Source: Marmoricola sp. Leaf446 (GTDB lineage Bacteria > Actinomycetota > Actinomycetes > Propionibacteriales > Nocardioidaceae). Taken from it: a stretch of DNA of 55,844 bases. The stretch lies in the NCBI RefSeq assembly GCF_001424755.1, contig NZ_LMRF01000004.1:1-55844 (forward strand). Direction: 5' to 3'. The translations under genes and the position numbers were made by a program. Under the pieces are notes generated by a model. The model was not told where the DNA came from, searched no databases, and saw nothing but the letters and a program-made list of their open reading frames with translations. Shown here one piece after another: positions 17,865 through 25,776 of this stretch (positions within the stretch are counted from its first letter, which is position 1; each line of letters opens with the position of its first letter).

Positions 17865-19475
17865 GTGACCACCACGCCCGCACCCCGTCCGCCCCGCCGG
17901 CCCGTCGTCCTCGTCGCCGAGGAGCTCAGCCCGGCGACGGCAGCCGCGCTCGGCGAGGCCGTGGATGTACGCCGCTTCGACGGCGCCGACCGCGCCGCGC
18001 TGCTCGCCGCCCTCCCCGAGGCCGAGGCGGTGCTGGTGCGCTCGGCGACCCGCGTGGACGCCGAGGCGCTCGCCCTCGCCCCGAGGCTGCGCGTCGTCGC
18101 CCGCGCCGGCGTCGGGCTCGACAACGTCGACGTGCGCGCCGCCACGCAGGCCGGCGTGATGGTGGTCAACGCGCCCACCTCCAACGTGGTCAGCGCCGCC
18201 GAGCTGGCCGTGGCGCTGCTCCTCGCCGCCGCCCGCCACGTCGGTCCCGCCCACGCCGCGCTGGTGCGCGGGGAGTGGGAGCGCGGTCGCTTCACCGGCA
18301 CCGAGCTCTACGGCAAGACCGTCGGCATCCTCGGCCTCGGTCGCGTCGGCGTGCTCGTGGCGCAGCGGCTGGCCGCGTTCGGGATGCAGGTGCTCGCGCA
18401 CGACCCCTACGTGCGGGCCGGCAAGGCAGCGCAGATGGGCGTGCGGATGGTGGGCCTGCAGGAGCTGCTGCGCGAGTCCGACGCGCTGAGCGTCCACCTG
18501 CCGCGCACCGCGGAGACCGTCGGGATGGTGGGGGCCGCAGAGCTCGCGCTCGCCCGCCCCGGCCTGATCCTGGTAAACGCCGCGCGAGGCGGCATCGTCG
18601 ACGAGGCGGCCCTCTTCGACGCGCTCAAGACCCGGCGCATCGCCGCGGCCGGGCTCGACGTCTTCGCCGAGGAGCCCGCGACCGGCTCGCCGCTGCTCGG
18701 GCTCGACAACGTCGTGGCCACGCCCCACCTGGGCGCGGCCACCCACGAGGCGCAGGAGAAGGCCGGGCTGGCGGCCGCCCGGTCGGTCCGGCTGGCCCTG
18801 GCCGGCGAGCTGGTGCCCGACGCCGTCAACGTGCAGGGCGGCTCCATCGCGGAGGTGGTGCGACCCGGCATCCCGCTGGCCGAGAAGCTCGGCCGCATCT
18901 TCACCGCCCTGGCCGGCGAGGTCGCCCAGCAGGTCGACGTCGAGGTGCGGGGCGAGATCGTCGACCACGACGTCAAGGTGCTCGAGCTGGCCGCGCTCAA
19001 GGGCGTCTTCGCCGACGTGGTGGGCGAGACGGTGTCCTACGTCAACGCGCCGCTGCTGGCCGCCGAGCGCGGCGTCGAGGTGCGGCTGCTGACCGAGTCC
19101 GAGAGCCCCGACCACCGCAACCTGATCACCCTGCGCGGCACCCTCGCCGACGGGTCCTCGGTGTCGGTGTCGGGCACGCTGGTCGGCATCACCCAGCGCG
19201 AGCGGGTGGTGGAGGTCGCCGGGTTCGACGTCGACCTCGAGCCCAGCGACCACCTCGCCTTCCTGCGGTACGCCGATCGCCCCGGCGTCGTCGGGGTGGT
19301 GGGGGGCATCCTCGGCCGGGCCGGCGTCAACATCGCCGGCATGCAGGTCTCCCGCGACCGACGCGGCGGTCACGCCCTGGTGGCGCTGTCGGTCGACTCC
19401 TCGGTGCCGGCCGAGGTGCTGGAGGAGATCCGCGTGACGATCCAGGCCGAGACCGCCCGGGCGATCGACCTGTAG
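17865..19475 (+). CDS. serA: D-3-phosphoglycerate dehydrogenase
   Basis: 536-residue long-form SerA, which oxidises 3-phosphoglycerate with NAD in the first step of serine synthesis. The substrate-binding ARAGVGLDNVDV, nucleotide-binding GLGRVGVLVA, NAARGGIVDEAAL and catalytic-His TPHLGAATHEAQ motifs are in order, then an intervening (ASB) domain and a C-terminal ACT domain (RPGVVGVVGGILGRAGVNIAGMQVSR) for serine feedback. GTG 17865 is preferred from the family start. A TAGGCT hexamer (17802-17807) suggests a leader of about 50 bases. A palindromic repeat follows the stop codon. Confidence 0.95.
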   Translation: MTTTPAPRPPRRPVVLVAEELSPATAAALGEAVDVRRFDGADRAALLAALPEAEAVLVRSATRVDAEALALAPRLRVVARAGVGLDNVDVRAATQAGVMVVNAPTSNVVSAAELAVALLLAAARHVGPAHAALVRGEWERGRFTGTELYGKTVGILGLGRVGVLVAQRLAAFGMQVLAHDPYVRAGKAAQMGVRMVGLQELLRESDALSVHLPRTAETVGMVGAAELALARPGLILVNAARGGIVDEAALFDALKTRRIAAAGLDVFAEEPATGSPLLGLDNVVATPHLGAATHEAQEKAGLAAARSVRLALAGELVPDAVNVQGGSIAEVVRPGIPLAEKLGRIFTALAGEVAQQVDVEVRGEIVDHDVKVLELAALKGVFADVVGETVSYVNAPLLAAERGVEVRLLTESESPDHRNLITLRGTLADGSSVSVSGTLVGITQRERVVEVAGFDVDLEPSDHLAFLRYADRPGVVGVVGGILGRAGVNIAGMQVSRDRRGGHALVALSVDSSVPAEVLEEIRVTIQAETARAIDL

Positions 19476-19488
19476 CCCGTGGCGGCCC

Positions 19489-19551
19489 GGTAGTCCGAGA
19501 CGATCGGCACCGGTCCGGGGCCCGTGGTGGTGCTTTTCGTCTCGGACTACC
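19489..19551. repeat. 63-bp palindromic repeat, copy A
   Basis: Fourteen-base arms GGTAGTCCGAGACG (19489-19502) and CGTCTCGGACTACC (19538-19551) are perfect inverted repeats, with an inner GCACC...GGTGC pairing. The same element, in the same plus-strand order, recurs at 37219-37282. Here it lies between convergent serA and phoD and may work as a terminator for either gene. Confidence 0.8.
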
Positions 19552-19559
19552 CCGCCGGT

Positions 19560-21275
19560 CTACTGCGTCTCGGCCGCAAGCGTGTCGGCGATCTTCTGGG
19601 CGTCGGTGCGGGGGGCGGGGAGGGCGCGGAGGGTGGAGCCGCGCGTCGGCAGCGGGTTGTCGAAGGTCTGGCGCATGCCGCGCACGCCGTCCTCGACCAC
19701 GAACCGTGCCCGGGTGAAGACCGGCTGGTCGGGGATCTTGACCCGGGTGACGCACCGGTAGTCGACCTCGAAGGCCTGCGGCGTGATCCGGGTGTTGACG
19801 TAGCCGCGCAGGTTGGTCCAGAACCGCAGGTTGGGGTTGTACGCCGCCCACGGGTGCTGGCCGGTCGGCTCGTCGTACCCGTCGCCGCCCGAGGTGATGG
19901 AGGAGCAGACGAACTCCGAGCCCACCACGGGGGAGTCGGCCGCTCGGAAGTCCTGGAGCACCTCGGAGGCCCAGTGGGCGTGGACGTCGCCGGTGAGCAC
20001 GACCGGGTTGCGGACCCCGGCGGACTGCCACGACCGCACGACGCGGTCGCGCGAGGCGCGGTAGCCGTCCCAGGCGTCCATCGAGACCGTGTTGTCAGGG
20101 GTGGCGGTGCTGTCGCGACGACCGAAGAACACCTGCTGGCCGAGGACGTCCCAGCGGGCGCGGGACCGGGCGAAGCCGTCGGCCAGCCACCGCTCCTGCT
20201 GGAGGCCGGGCAGCGAGCGCTCCGGGGCGTCGGCGTCGGGGCAGTCGTCGTAGCCGTCGCCGCAGGCCTGGTCGTCGCGGAACTGCCGGGTGTCGAGCAT
20301 GTGGAAGTTGGCCAGCCGTCCCCACTGCAGCCGGCGGTGGATCGAGATGTCCGGGCCACGCGGGACCGACGTGCGGCGCAGCGGCATGTTCTCGTAGTAG
20401 GCCTGGAAGGCCGCGGCCCGCCGGGCCGGGAGCGCCGCGCTCTCCTCGGGCTTCTCGGCGACGTCGTCGGCCCAGTTGTTGTCGACCTCGTGGTCGTCGA
20501 AGACCACCAGCCACGGCGCCACGGCGTGGGCGGCCTGGAGGTCGGCGTCGGACTTGTACTGCGCCAGCCGCTGCCGGTAGCCGGCCAGCGTCGTGGTCTC
20601 GGGCCCGCGGTGGTCGCGCACGTTGCCGCCGGGGGCGACGTAGGCGTCGGCGGTGTACTCGTACTGGTAGTCGCCCAGGTGCAGCACCAGGTCGGGCTCG
20701 TCCTGGGCGAGGCGGCGGTAGGCGGTGAAGAAGCCGTGCTCGTACTGGCTGCAGCTGACGAACGACATCGCCAGGGTGCCGCCGCTCGCGTCGTACGCCG
20801 GGGCGGTGCGGGTGCGGCCGACGGGGGAGACCCACTGGCCGACGCGGAAGCGGTAGAAGTACTCGGTGCCCGGTCGCAGCCCCGACGGCTCCACGTGCAC
20901 CGAGTGCGCGGCGGCCGAGGCGGCCCGCGCGGTGCCGGTGCGCACGCCGCGGCGGAAGCGCCGGTCGCGGGAGAGCTGCCAGCGGACCTGGTAGTCGCGG
21001 CGCGGCATGCCGCCGAGGCCGGAGTCGTTGAGCGGGTCCAGCGCGAGGCGGGTCCACAGCACCACCCCACCCGGACTGGGGTCGCCGCTGGCGACGCCGA
21101 GGGTGAAGGGGTTGCGGCGCAGCCGGGGCGACGCGGCCGAGGCCCGCGTGTCCAGCAGCGCGGGCCGAGGGCCGGCGAACCCGCCGGCGGTGACGACGGC
21201 GCCGGTGACCAGGCCCGTCCTGACGAGGGTCCGGCGCGAGGTGGTGCCGGGGAGATCGGTCCGAGAGGTGTGCAT
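19560..21275 (-). CDS. PhoD-like alkaline phosphatase/phosphodiesterase, Tat-exported
   Basis: 571 residues. The N-terminus TSRRTLVRTG followed by a hydrophobic stretch is a twin-arginine signal, so it is exported folded. Then comes a fibronectin-like PhoD N domain (FTLGVASGDPSPGGVVLWTRL) and the metallophosphatase core: SCSQYEHGFFTAYRR, LVLHLGDYQYEY, FDDHEVDNNW and LTGDVHAHWASEV, which hold the metal ligands. PhoD enzymes use Fe/Ca and hydrolyse phosphodiesters or monoesters, supplying phosphate. The start at 21275 is chosen because TGTGAT lies seven bases upstream; ATG 21284 is an alternative giving three more residues. Confidence 0.88.
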   Translation of the reverse strand: MHTSRTDLPGTTSRRTLVRTGLVTGAVVTAGGFAGPRPALLDTRASAASPRLRRNPFTLGVASGDPSPGGVVLWTRLALDPLNDSGLGGMPRRDYQVRWQLSRDRRFRRGVRTGTARAASAAAHSVHVEPSGLRPGTEYFYRFRVGQWVSPVGRTRTAPAYDASGGTLAMSFVSCSQYEHGFFTAYRRLAQDEPDLVLHLGDYQYEYTADAYVAPGGNVRDHRGPETTTLAGYRQRLAQYKSDADLQAAHAVAPWLVVFDDHEVDNNWADDVAEKPEESAALPARRAAAFQAYYENMPLRRTSVPRGPDISIHRRLQWGRLANFHMLDTRQFRDDQACGDGYDDCPDADAPERSLPGLQQERWLADGFARSRARWDVLGQQVFFGRRDSTATPDNTVSMDAWDGYRASRDRVVRSWQSAGVRNPVVLTGDVHAHWASEVLQDFRAADSPVVGSEFVCSSITSGGDGYDEPTGQHPWAAYNPNLRFWTNLRGYVNTRITPQAFEVDYRCVTRVKIPDQPVFTRARFVVEDGVRGMRQTFDNPLPTRGSTLRALPAPRTDAQKIADTLAAETQ

Positions 21276-21327
21276 GGCGCCCATCACATCGTCGTCGGGG
21301 GACCGCTGTCCGACGTCCGGGTGAACG

Positions 21328-22764
21328 TCAGGCCACCAGCCCGGGGGTCGCGCGGTGCGGCCGCGGGTAGGGGTCCGCCAGCGTCTCGCGCCACGCCGGC
21401 GCCAGCCGCTCGATCGCGGCCGTGAGCACGTGGGCCGGCTGGGTGAACGGGATGCGGACGAACCGGTCGAGCCCTCCCTCGGGGGCGAAGCTGGGGCCCG
21501 AGGCGAGCAGCACGCCGTGCCGCTCGGCCCGGGGCACCAGCGCCGTCGAGAGCGCCGTGGGGAGCTCGCACCACAGGTTGAGGCCGCCGGTGGGCCGTGT
21601 CGGGCGCCAGTCGGGCAGGTGCGCGGCCAGGGCGAGCAGCGCCGCGTCGCGGGAGGCACGCAGCTGCTCGCGGCGGTGCTCCAGCAGCTCGGCGCCGTCG
21701 CGCAGCAGGTCGGCGGCCACCAGCTGCTCCAGCGGCGAGGTGCCGAGGTCGAGGGTGAGGCGCGCCTTGAACACCGCGTCCAGGTGGGCCGCCGGCACCC
21801 GGATCCAGCCGATGCGCAGCCCGCCCCAGAACGGCTTGCTGACGCTGCCGACGCTCACCGCGTCCGCGGCGTACGACGCGAACGGCGCCGGCACCTGCTG
21901 CCCGTCCAGCGCCAGCGCCGCCATCGACTCGTCGACCACGGCCGTGGTGCGCGTCCGGGCCAGCGCGTGCGCGACCCGCTCGCGGGCCTCGTCGGGCAGC
22001 AGCGAGCCGGTCGGGTTGTGGAAGTCCGGGATGAGGTACGCCGCCCGCGGCACCACCTGGCGCAGCGTCGTGGTCATCGCCTCGGTGTCGGTCGCGTCGC
22101 GGGGCACGTCCACGCCCACGACGCGGGCGCCGCTCCGGGCGAGCGTGGCGATCGCGTTGGGGTAGGTCGGGCTCTCGGTCACGGCCCGGTCGCCGGCGCC
22201 CAGCAGCGCCCGGGCGACGATGGCGACCCCCGCCTGGGCGCCCGGCACGACCATCACCTGGTCGGGGCTGGTGGGCAGCCCGCGGGCGGCGTACGTCTCG
22301 GCGACGGCCTCGCGCAGCACCGGCAGGCCGGTCGGGAAGTAGCCCGGCCCGGCGAGGTGGCGGGGCAGCTCGGCCACCGCCCGCTCGTAGGCCGCGAGCA
22401 GCCCGGGACCCGGCAGCGGGGCCGCGCAGGTGAGGTCGGTCTTGCCGTCGGGGTGCTCGGTCAGGCGCAGCAGGTGGTCGTCGTGGCCGCGGCGTCCGGC
22501 CGGCAGGTGGGCCACGCTGCCGGACCCCTGGCGGGAGACCAGGAAGCCGTGGTCGCGCAGCTCGGCGTAGGCCCGGGCCACGGTGGTGCGGCTGACCTCG
22601 AGCGCCTCGGTCAGGTCGCGCTCGCTCGGCAGGCGCACCCCGACGGGCACGCGGCCGTCGGTGATGAGCACCCGCAGGCCCTCGGCCAGGCCGCGGTAGG
22701 CGGGGGAGCGGTCGAAGTCGCCGAGCAGGGTGGCCACCCGCGAGGCGGCTAGGTGACGGGACAT
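21328..22764 (-). CDS. MocR-family (YczR-like) transcription regulator
   Basis: 478 residues. It has a GntR winged helix-turn-helix (about residues 15-80: LPSERDLTEALEVSRTTVAR, GSGSVAHLP) joined to a fold-type I aminotransferase domain. The PLP lysine is K310 in SVSKPFWGGLRIGW; HNPTGSLLP and a late R-I-P-F segment match class I/II aminotransferase positions. MocR proteins use PLP or PLP-amino acid adducts as effector. It is divergent from a YczE-like membrane gene, the classic YczR-YczE arrangement, so it most likely controls that gene. ATG 22764 is preceded by TTCACT seven bases upstream on the minus strand. Confidence 0.85.
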   Translation of the reverse strand: MSRHLAASRVATLLGDFDRSPAYRGLAEGLRVLITDGRVPVGVRLPSERDLTEALEVSRTTVARAYAELRDHGFLVSRQGSGSVAHLPAGRRGHDDHLLRLTEHPDGKTDLTCAAPLPGPGLLAAYERAVAELPRHLAGPGYFPTGLPVLREAVAETYAARGLPTSPDQVMVVPGAQAGVAIVARALLGAGDRAVTESPTYPNAIATLARSGARVVGVDVPRDATDTEAMTTTLRQVVPRAAYLIPDFHNPTGSLLPDEARERVAHALARTRTTAVVDESMAALALDGQQVPAPFASYAADAVSVGSVSKPFWGGLRIGWIRVPAAHLDAVFKARLTLDLGTSPLEQLVAADLLRDGAELLEHRREQLRASRDAALLALAAHLPDWRPTRPTGGLNLWCELPTALSTALVPRAERHGVLLASGPSFAPEGGLDRFVRIPFTQPAHVLTAAIERLAPAWRETLADPYPRPHRATPGLVA

Positions 22765-22826
22765 GCAGGCCAGTGAATCACGATTGGCCATGCCCAACCA
22801 GGCCACTTCTCGGCCACGATGGACCC
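22765..22826. promoter_or_regulatory. yczR/yczE divergent promoter region
   Basis: 62 bases separate the two starts. Four copies of GGCCA in the same direction (22768, 22786, 22801, 22812) are spaced 18, 15 and 11 bases apart, the kind of direct-repeat array that MocR regulators can bind. CACGAT (22815-22820) ends six bases before the YczE ATG. Operator assignment is inference. Confidence 0.4.
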
Positions 22827-23558
22827 ATGACGAGCTGCCCCACCCTCGACGACCCGGCTCCGACCGCCCGGCGCGACCGCCGTCTCGCCGCCCTCGGTCC
22901 GGTCGCCCAGCTGCGCGCCGGTCGGCTCCCGCGCCGGCTGGGCCAGCTCGCGGTCGGGCTGACGCTGTACGGCGTCACGCTGGCGATGGTCATCCGGGCG
23001 ACCCTCGGCAACTCCCCGTGGGACGTGCTCCACCAGGGCCTGGCGCGCTACCTGCCGATGTCCATCGGCACGGCCGTGATCGTGATGAGCCTGCTGGTGC
23101 TGCTGCTGTGGATCCCGTTGCGCGAGCAGCCGGGGCTGGGCACGGTGGCCAACTCCTTCGTGGTCGGGCTGGTCGCCGACCGCGCCCTGGCCGTGCTGGT
23201 CGCACCCGACGAGCTGTGGCTGCGGGTGCTGCTCCTGGTGGGCGGGGTGGTCCTCAACGGGCTGGCGACCGCGCTCTACATCGGCTCCCAGTTCGGGCCC
23301 GGCCCCCGGGACGGGTTGATGACCGGGCTGCACCGTCGTACGGGCCTGCCGGTGGGGGTCGTCCGCACCGGCATCGAGGCCACCGTCGTCGCGCTCGGCT
23401 GGCTGCTCGGCGGCGTCGTGGGCCTCGGCACGCTGCTCTACGCGCTCGCCGTCGGCCCGCTGGTGCAGCTGATGCTGCCGTGGTGCGTCGTCGAGCTCAA
23501 CGACGGGTCGCGAGCAGCACGGCCGCGTCGGGGGCGACCATCACCTCGACCGCGGTGA
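22827..23558 (+). CDS. YczE-like integral membrane protein
   Basis: 243-residue protein with five to six hydrophobic helices after a basic, cytoplasmic N-terminus. The motif LGNSPWDVLHQGLARYLPMSIGTA and the later GPGPRDGLMTGLHRRTG are the diagnostic segments of the YczE/YitT-like membrane family found next to YczR regulators. Transport function has been suggested for the family but no substrate is known. The last 62 bp overlap the 3' end of the convergent methyltransferase gene, so the Arg/Pro-rich C-terminal tail is read antisense to that gene. Confidence 0.8.
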   Translation: MTSCPTLDDPAPTARRDRRLAALGPVAQLRAGRLPRRLGQLAVGLTLYGVTLAMVIRATLGNSPWDVLHQGLARYLPMSIGTAVIVMSLLVLLLWIPLREQPGLGTVANSFVVGLVADRALAVLVAPDELWLRVLLLVGGVVLNGLATALYIGSQFGPGPRDGLMTGLHRRTGLPVGVVRTGIEATVVALGWLLGGVVGLGTLLYALAVGPLVQLMLPWCVVELNDGSRAARPRRGRPSPRPR

Positions 23559-24063
23559 ACCGCTCGTCGGTCAGCCAGGTCTCGCGCAGCACGTCGACGC
23601 GGCCGCCGGTGATCGGCGGCCAGAACTCGCACGGCGTGAAGTCGTCGAGCACCACGATGCCGCCGGGCTCGACGAGGTCGGCCACCGCCTCGGCGCTCGC
23701 GTCCTCGGGTACCGAGGGGTCGAGGAACAGCAGCGAGTAGGGCCCCTTGTTGCGCAGCGTCGACCAGTCGGCGGCCAGCACCTCGACCTGCGGGTCGTCG
23801 GTGAAGATGTCCTGCGCCGCGGTGGCGAGCGTGGGGTCGAGCTCGGCGGAGAGGATGTGCGCGCCGGGCCGCACCCCCGAGCGCAGCCAGGCGGTGCCGA
23901 CCCCGCAGCCGGTGCCGAACTCCGCCATGATCCCGCTGCGGGTGGCCGCGAGCGCCGCGAGCAGCCGCCCGGTCTCGTTGCGGCAGAAGGACACGTAGCC
24001 GGCCCGCCGGGAGACGTCGAAGGCCCGCGACACGATCGGCGGCAGGTCGGGTGGGGCGCTCAT
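23497..24063 (-). CDS. Class I SAM-dependent methyltransferase (O-methyltransferase-like)
   Basis: 188 residues with the SAM-binding motif I EFGTGCGVGTAWL, an acidic motif near SAELDP, and the post-motif LLFLDPS / GGIVVLDDFTPCEFWP segments seen in CmcI/O-methyltransferase-3-like proteins. The substrate is not readable. ATG 24063 is chosen since GAGACT (24070-24075, minus strand) lies six bases upstream; a start further upstream would cross it. It overlaps yczE tail to tail by 62 bp. Confidence 0.7.
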   Translation of the reverse strand: MSAPPDLPPIVSRAFDVSRRAGYVSFCRNETGRLLAALAATRSGIMAEFGTGCGVGTAWLRSGVRPGAHILSAELDPTLATAAQDIFTDDPQVEVLAADWSTLRNKGPYSLLFLDPSVPEDASAEAVADLVEPGGIVVLDDFTPCEFWPPITGGRVDVLRETWLTDERFTAVEVMVAPDAAVLLATRR

Positions 24064-24181
24064 GTGACCAGTCTCGCAAATCGTGGCCATCCGCCCCGGT
24101 CGCGAGAATCCGTCTCACTGAATGGGACGGATCATCCGAGGGGTGGTCACGGCGTACGAGTGGGCCCAGGCTGTTCGGACC

Positions 24182-24226
24182 ATGCGGAACCAGTGCGTAC
24201 TTATTCGCTGCCGTGGCGGGGCCTGA
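24182..24226 (+). CDS. Candidate branched-chain leader peptide before leuB
   Basis: 14-codon ORF reading MRNQCVLIRCRGGA. It has consecutive Val-Leu-Ile codons written GTA-CTT-ATT, all rare in this GC-rich genome. CAGGCT (24167-24172) upstream could be a -10. Six bases after the Ile codon an 11-bp hairpin begins (CCGTGGCGGGG at 24211-24221 with CCTCGCCGCGG at 24238-24248, wobble pairs included). No T-run terminator follows, so a classical attenuator is not proven; the AT-rich stretch might instead be promoter sequence. Confidence 0.4.
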   Translation: MRNQCVLIRCRGGA

Positions 24227-24424
24227 CTGACGGGCCACCTCGCCGCGGAGTCCGGCGTACGCACACGCCACTGACGGCCTGTCACCCTCTCCGCGAGCGA
24301 GGCAGAGACGTCCACCCCTCACCTCTCGCCGGACGGGCCTCCGCCGCGCGATCCGCGGTCGTCTGAGACCGTCCACCTCCCTCGCGTCGATCCACATCCG
24401 ATCCGCGAACCAGGAGACACCACG
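24227..24424 (+). other. Non-coding leader upstream of the 40-residue ORF
   Basis: About 200 bases with several GC hairpins, including GGCGT/ACGCC near 24254 and CGGTC/GACCG near 24357, but no T-run and no credible ORF. With the candidate leader peptide it forms the 361-base gap between the methyltransferase and the leuB cluster. An AGGAG at 24412-24416 serves the next ORF. Confidence 0.4.
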
Positions 24425-24547
24425 ATGTACGACCTCTACCCCGAGTGGGGACCCGCCAAGAACAACCCCGAGAGCCCCACCTACCGGGCGCTGCAGACCG
24501 CGCTCGACCTGCGGGACGCCGGCGGGCAGCGTCCCGACGACAACTAG
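24425..24547 (+). CDS. Small protein of 40 residues, unknown function
   Basis: ORF of 40 codons starting [17 protein letters not shown] and ending in a Gly/Gln/Asp-rich tail. It is acidic, hydrophilic and has no membrane segment. The case for a real gene is the AGGAG ribosome-binding site eight bases upstream, GC-biased third positions and its position just before leuB. Small proteins with a Tyr-Pro-Glu-Trp-Gly-Pro motif are, as I recall, found in other actinobacteria. Its TAG stop overlaps the TAGCAT that could be the -10 of leuB. Confidence 0.6.
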   Translation: MYDLYPEWGPAKNNPESPTYRALQTALDLRDAGGQRPDDN

Positions 24548-24557
24548 CATCGCCCGC

Positions 24558-25634
24558 ATGCCCGATGCCCCCGTGACCCCCGACGCCTCCCGCTCCGTCC
24601 AGCTCGCCGTCATCCCCGGCGACGGGATCGGGCCCGAGGTGACCGCCGAGGCCCTGAAGGTGCTCGAGGCCACGCCCACCGGCGTGAAGTTCGAGCCCAC
24701 CCGCTACGACCTCGGCGCCGAGCGCTACCTCGCCACCGGTGAGGTGCTGCCCGACACGGTGCTCGAGGAGGTGCGCGCACACGACGCGATCCTCCTCGGC
24801 GCCGTCGGGGGGAAGCCGGGAGACCCGAACCTCCCGCCCGGCCTCCTCGAGCGCGGCCTGCTGCTGCGGCTGCGCTTCGAGCTCGACCACTACGTCAACC
24901 TGCGCCCGTCGCGCATCTTCCCCGGCGCGGCCTCACCCCTGGCCGAGCCGGGCGAGGTCGACTTCGTGGTCGTCCGCGAGGGCACCGAGGGCCCCTACAC
25001 CGGCAACGGCGGGGCGCTGCGCGTCGGCACCCCGGCCGAGGTCGCCACCGAGGTCTCGGTCAACACCGCCTTCGGCGTCGAGCGCGTCGTGCGCGACGCC
25101 TTCGACCGTGCCCGGAAGCGTCGCCGCAAGCTCACGCTGGTCCACAAGACCAACGTGCTCGTCCACGCCGGCGCGGTGTGGTGGCGGCTGGTGCAGGAGG
25201 TCGCGCCGGAGTTCCCCGACGTCACGGTCGACTACATGCACGTGGACGCGACGATGATCCACCTCGTCACGAACCCCTCGCGCTTCGACGTCATCGTCAC
25301 CGACAACCTCTTCGGCGACATCGTCACCGACCTGGCCGCCGCCGTCACCGGCGGCATCGGCCTGGCCGCGAGCGGCAACGTCAACCCCGACCGCACCTCC
25401 CCGTCGATGTTCGAGCCGGTCCACGGCTCGGCCCCCGACATCGCCGGCCAGGGCAAGGCCGACCCCGTGGCCGCGATCCTGTCGGGTGCGCTGCTCCTCG
25501 AGCACCTCGGCCTCGACGACGCCGCCGCCCGCGTCGAGCGTGCGGTGGTCGACGAGCTGGCCGCCCGCACCCCCGGCGCCCCGGTCGTCACCACCGAGGT
25601 CGGCGACTCCGTCGCCGCCCGCGTCGCCGGCTGA
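24558..25634 (+). CDS. leuB: 3-isopropylmalate dehydrogenase
   Basis: 358 residues. LeuB oxidatively decarboxylates 3-isopropylmalate with NAD in leucine synthesis. Diagnostic segments are [16 protein letters not shown] at the start, LRPSRIFPG and [12 protein letters not shown] for substrate contacts, [11 protein letters not shown] with the catalytic Lys, [15 protein letters not shown] for metal-binding aspartates and [12 protein letters not shown] for NAD. It is the actinobacterial short type. ATG 24558 follows TAGCAT (24545-24550) by seven bases, so it may have its own leaderless promoter in addition to read-through from upstream. Confidence 0.95.
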   Translation: MPDAPVTPDASRSVQLAVIPGDGIGPEVTAEALKVLEATPTGVKFEPTRYDLGAERYLATGEVLPDTVLEEVRAHDAILLGAVGGKPGDPNLPPGLLERGLLLRLRFELDHYVNLRPSRIFPGAASPLAEPGEVDFVVVREGTEGPYTGNGGALRVGTPAEVATEVSVNTAFGVERVVRDAFDRARKRRRKLTLVHKTNVLVHAGAVWWRLVQEVAPEFPDVTVDYMHVDATMIHLVTNPSRFDVIVTDNLFGDIVTDLAAAVTGGIGLAASGNVNPDRTSPSMFEPVHGSAPDIAGQGKADPVAAILSGALLLEHLGLDDAAARVERAVVDELAARTPGAPVVTTEVGDSVAARVAG

Positions 25635-25657
25635 CCCACTGCGGCGCCTGCGGTCCG

Positions 25658-25743
25658 GTTTCCCAGGTGATGAACCCAGACCGGGTCCTCACACACGTCG
25701 CACCGTGTGCGAGGAGGCGGTTCGGGTTCATCACCTGGGAAAC
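25658..25743. repeat. 86-bp palindromic element between leuB and ilvE
   Basis: Outer arms of 20 bp are perfect complements: GTTTCCCAGGTGATGAACCC (25658-25677) and its inverse at 25724-25743. An inner stem CCTC-CACACG / CGTGTG-GAGG (25687-25714, one mismatch) gives a cruciform-like structure. It ends 21 bases before the -10 of ilvE. It may terminate leuB transcripts or be a mobile palindrome. Confidence 0.75.
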
Positions 25744-25776
25744 TGCCGCCCCCGACCCGAGAGATAGCGTGCCCCC

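Noticed and set aside
24198-24204. TACTTAT as -10 of a promoter with TTCGGA as -35
   Set aside because: The hexamers do not fit the TAnnnT pattern seen at other starts here, and the same bases form the Val-Leu-Ile codons of a short ORF. Kept only as an alternative.
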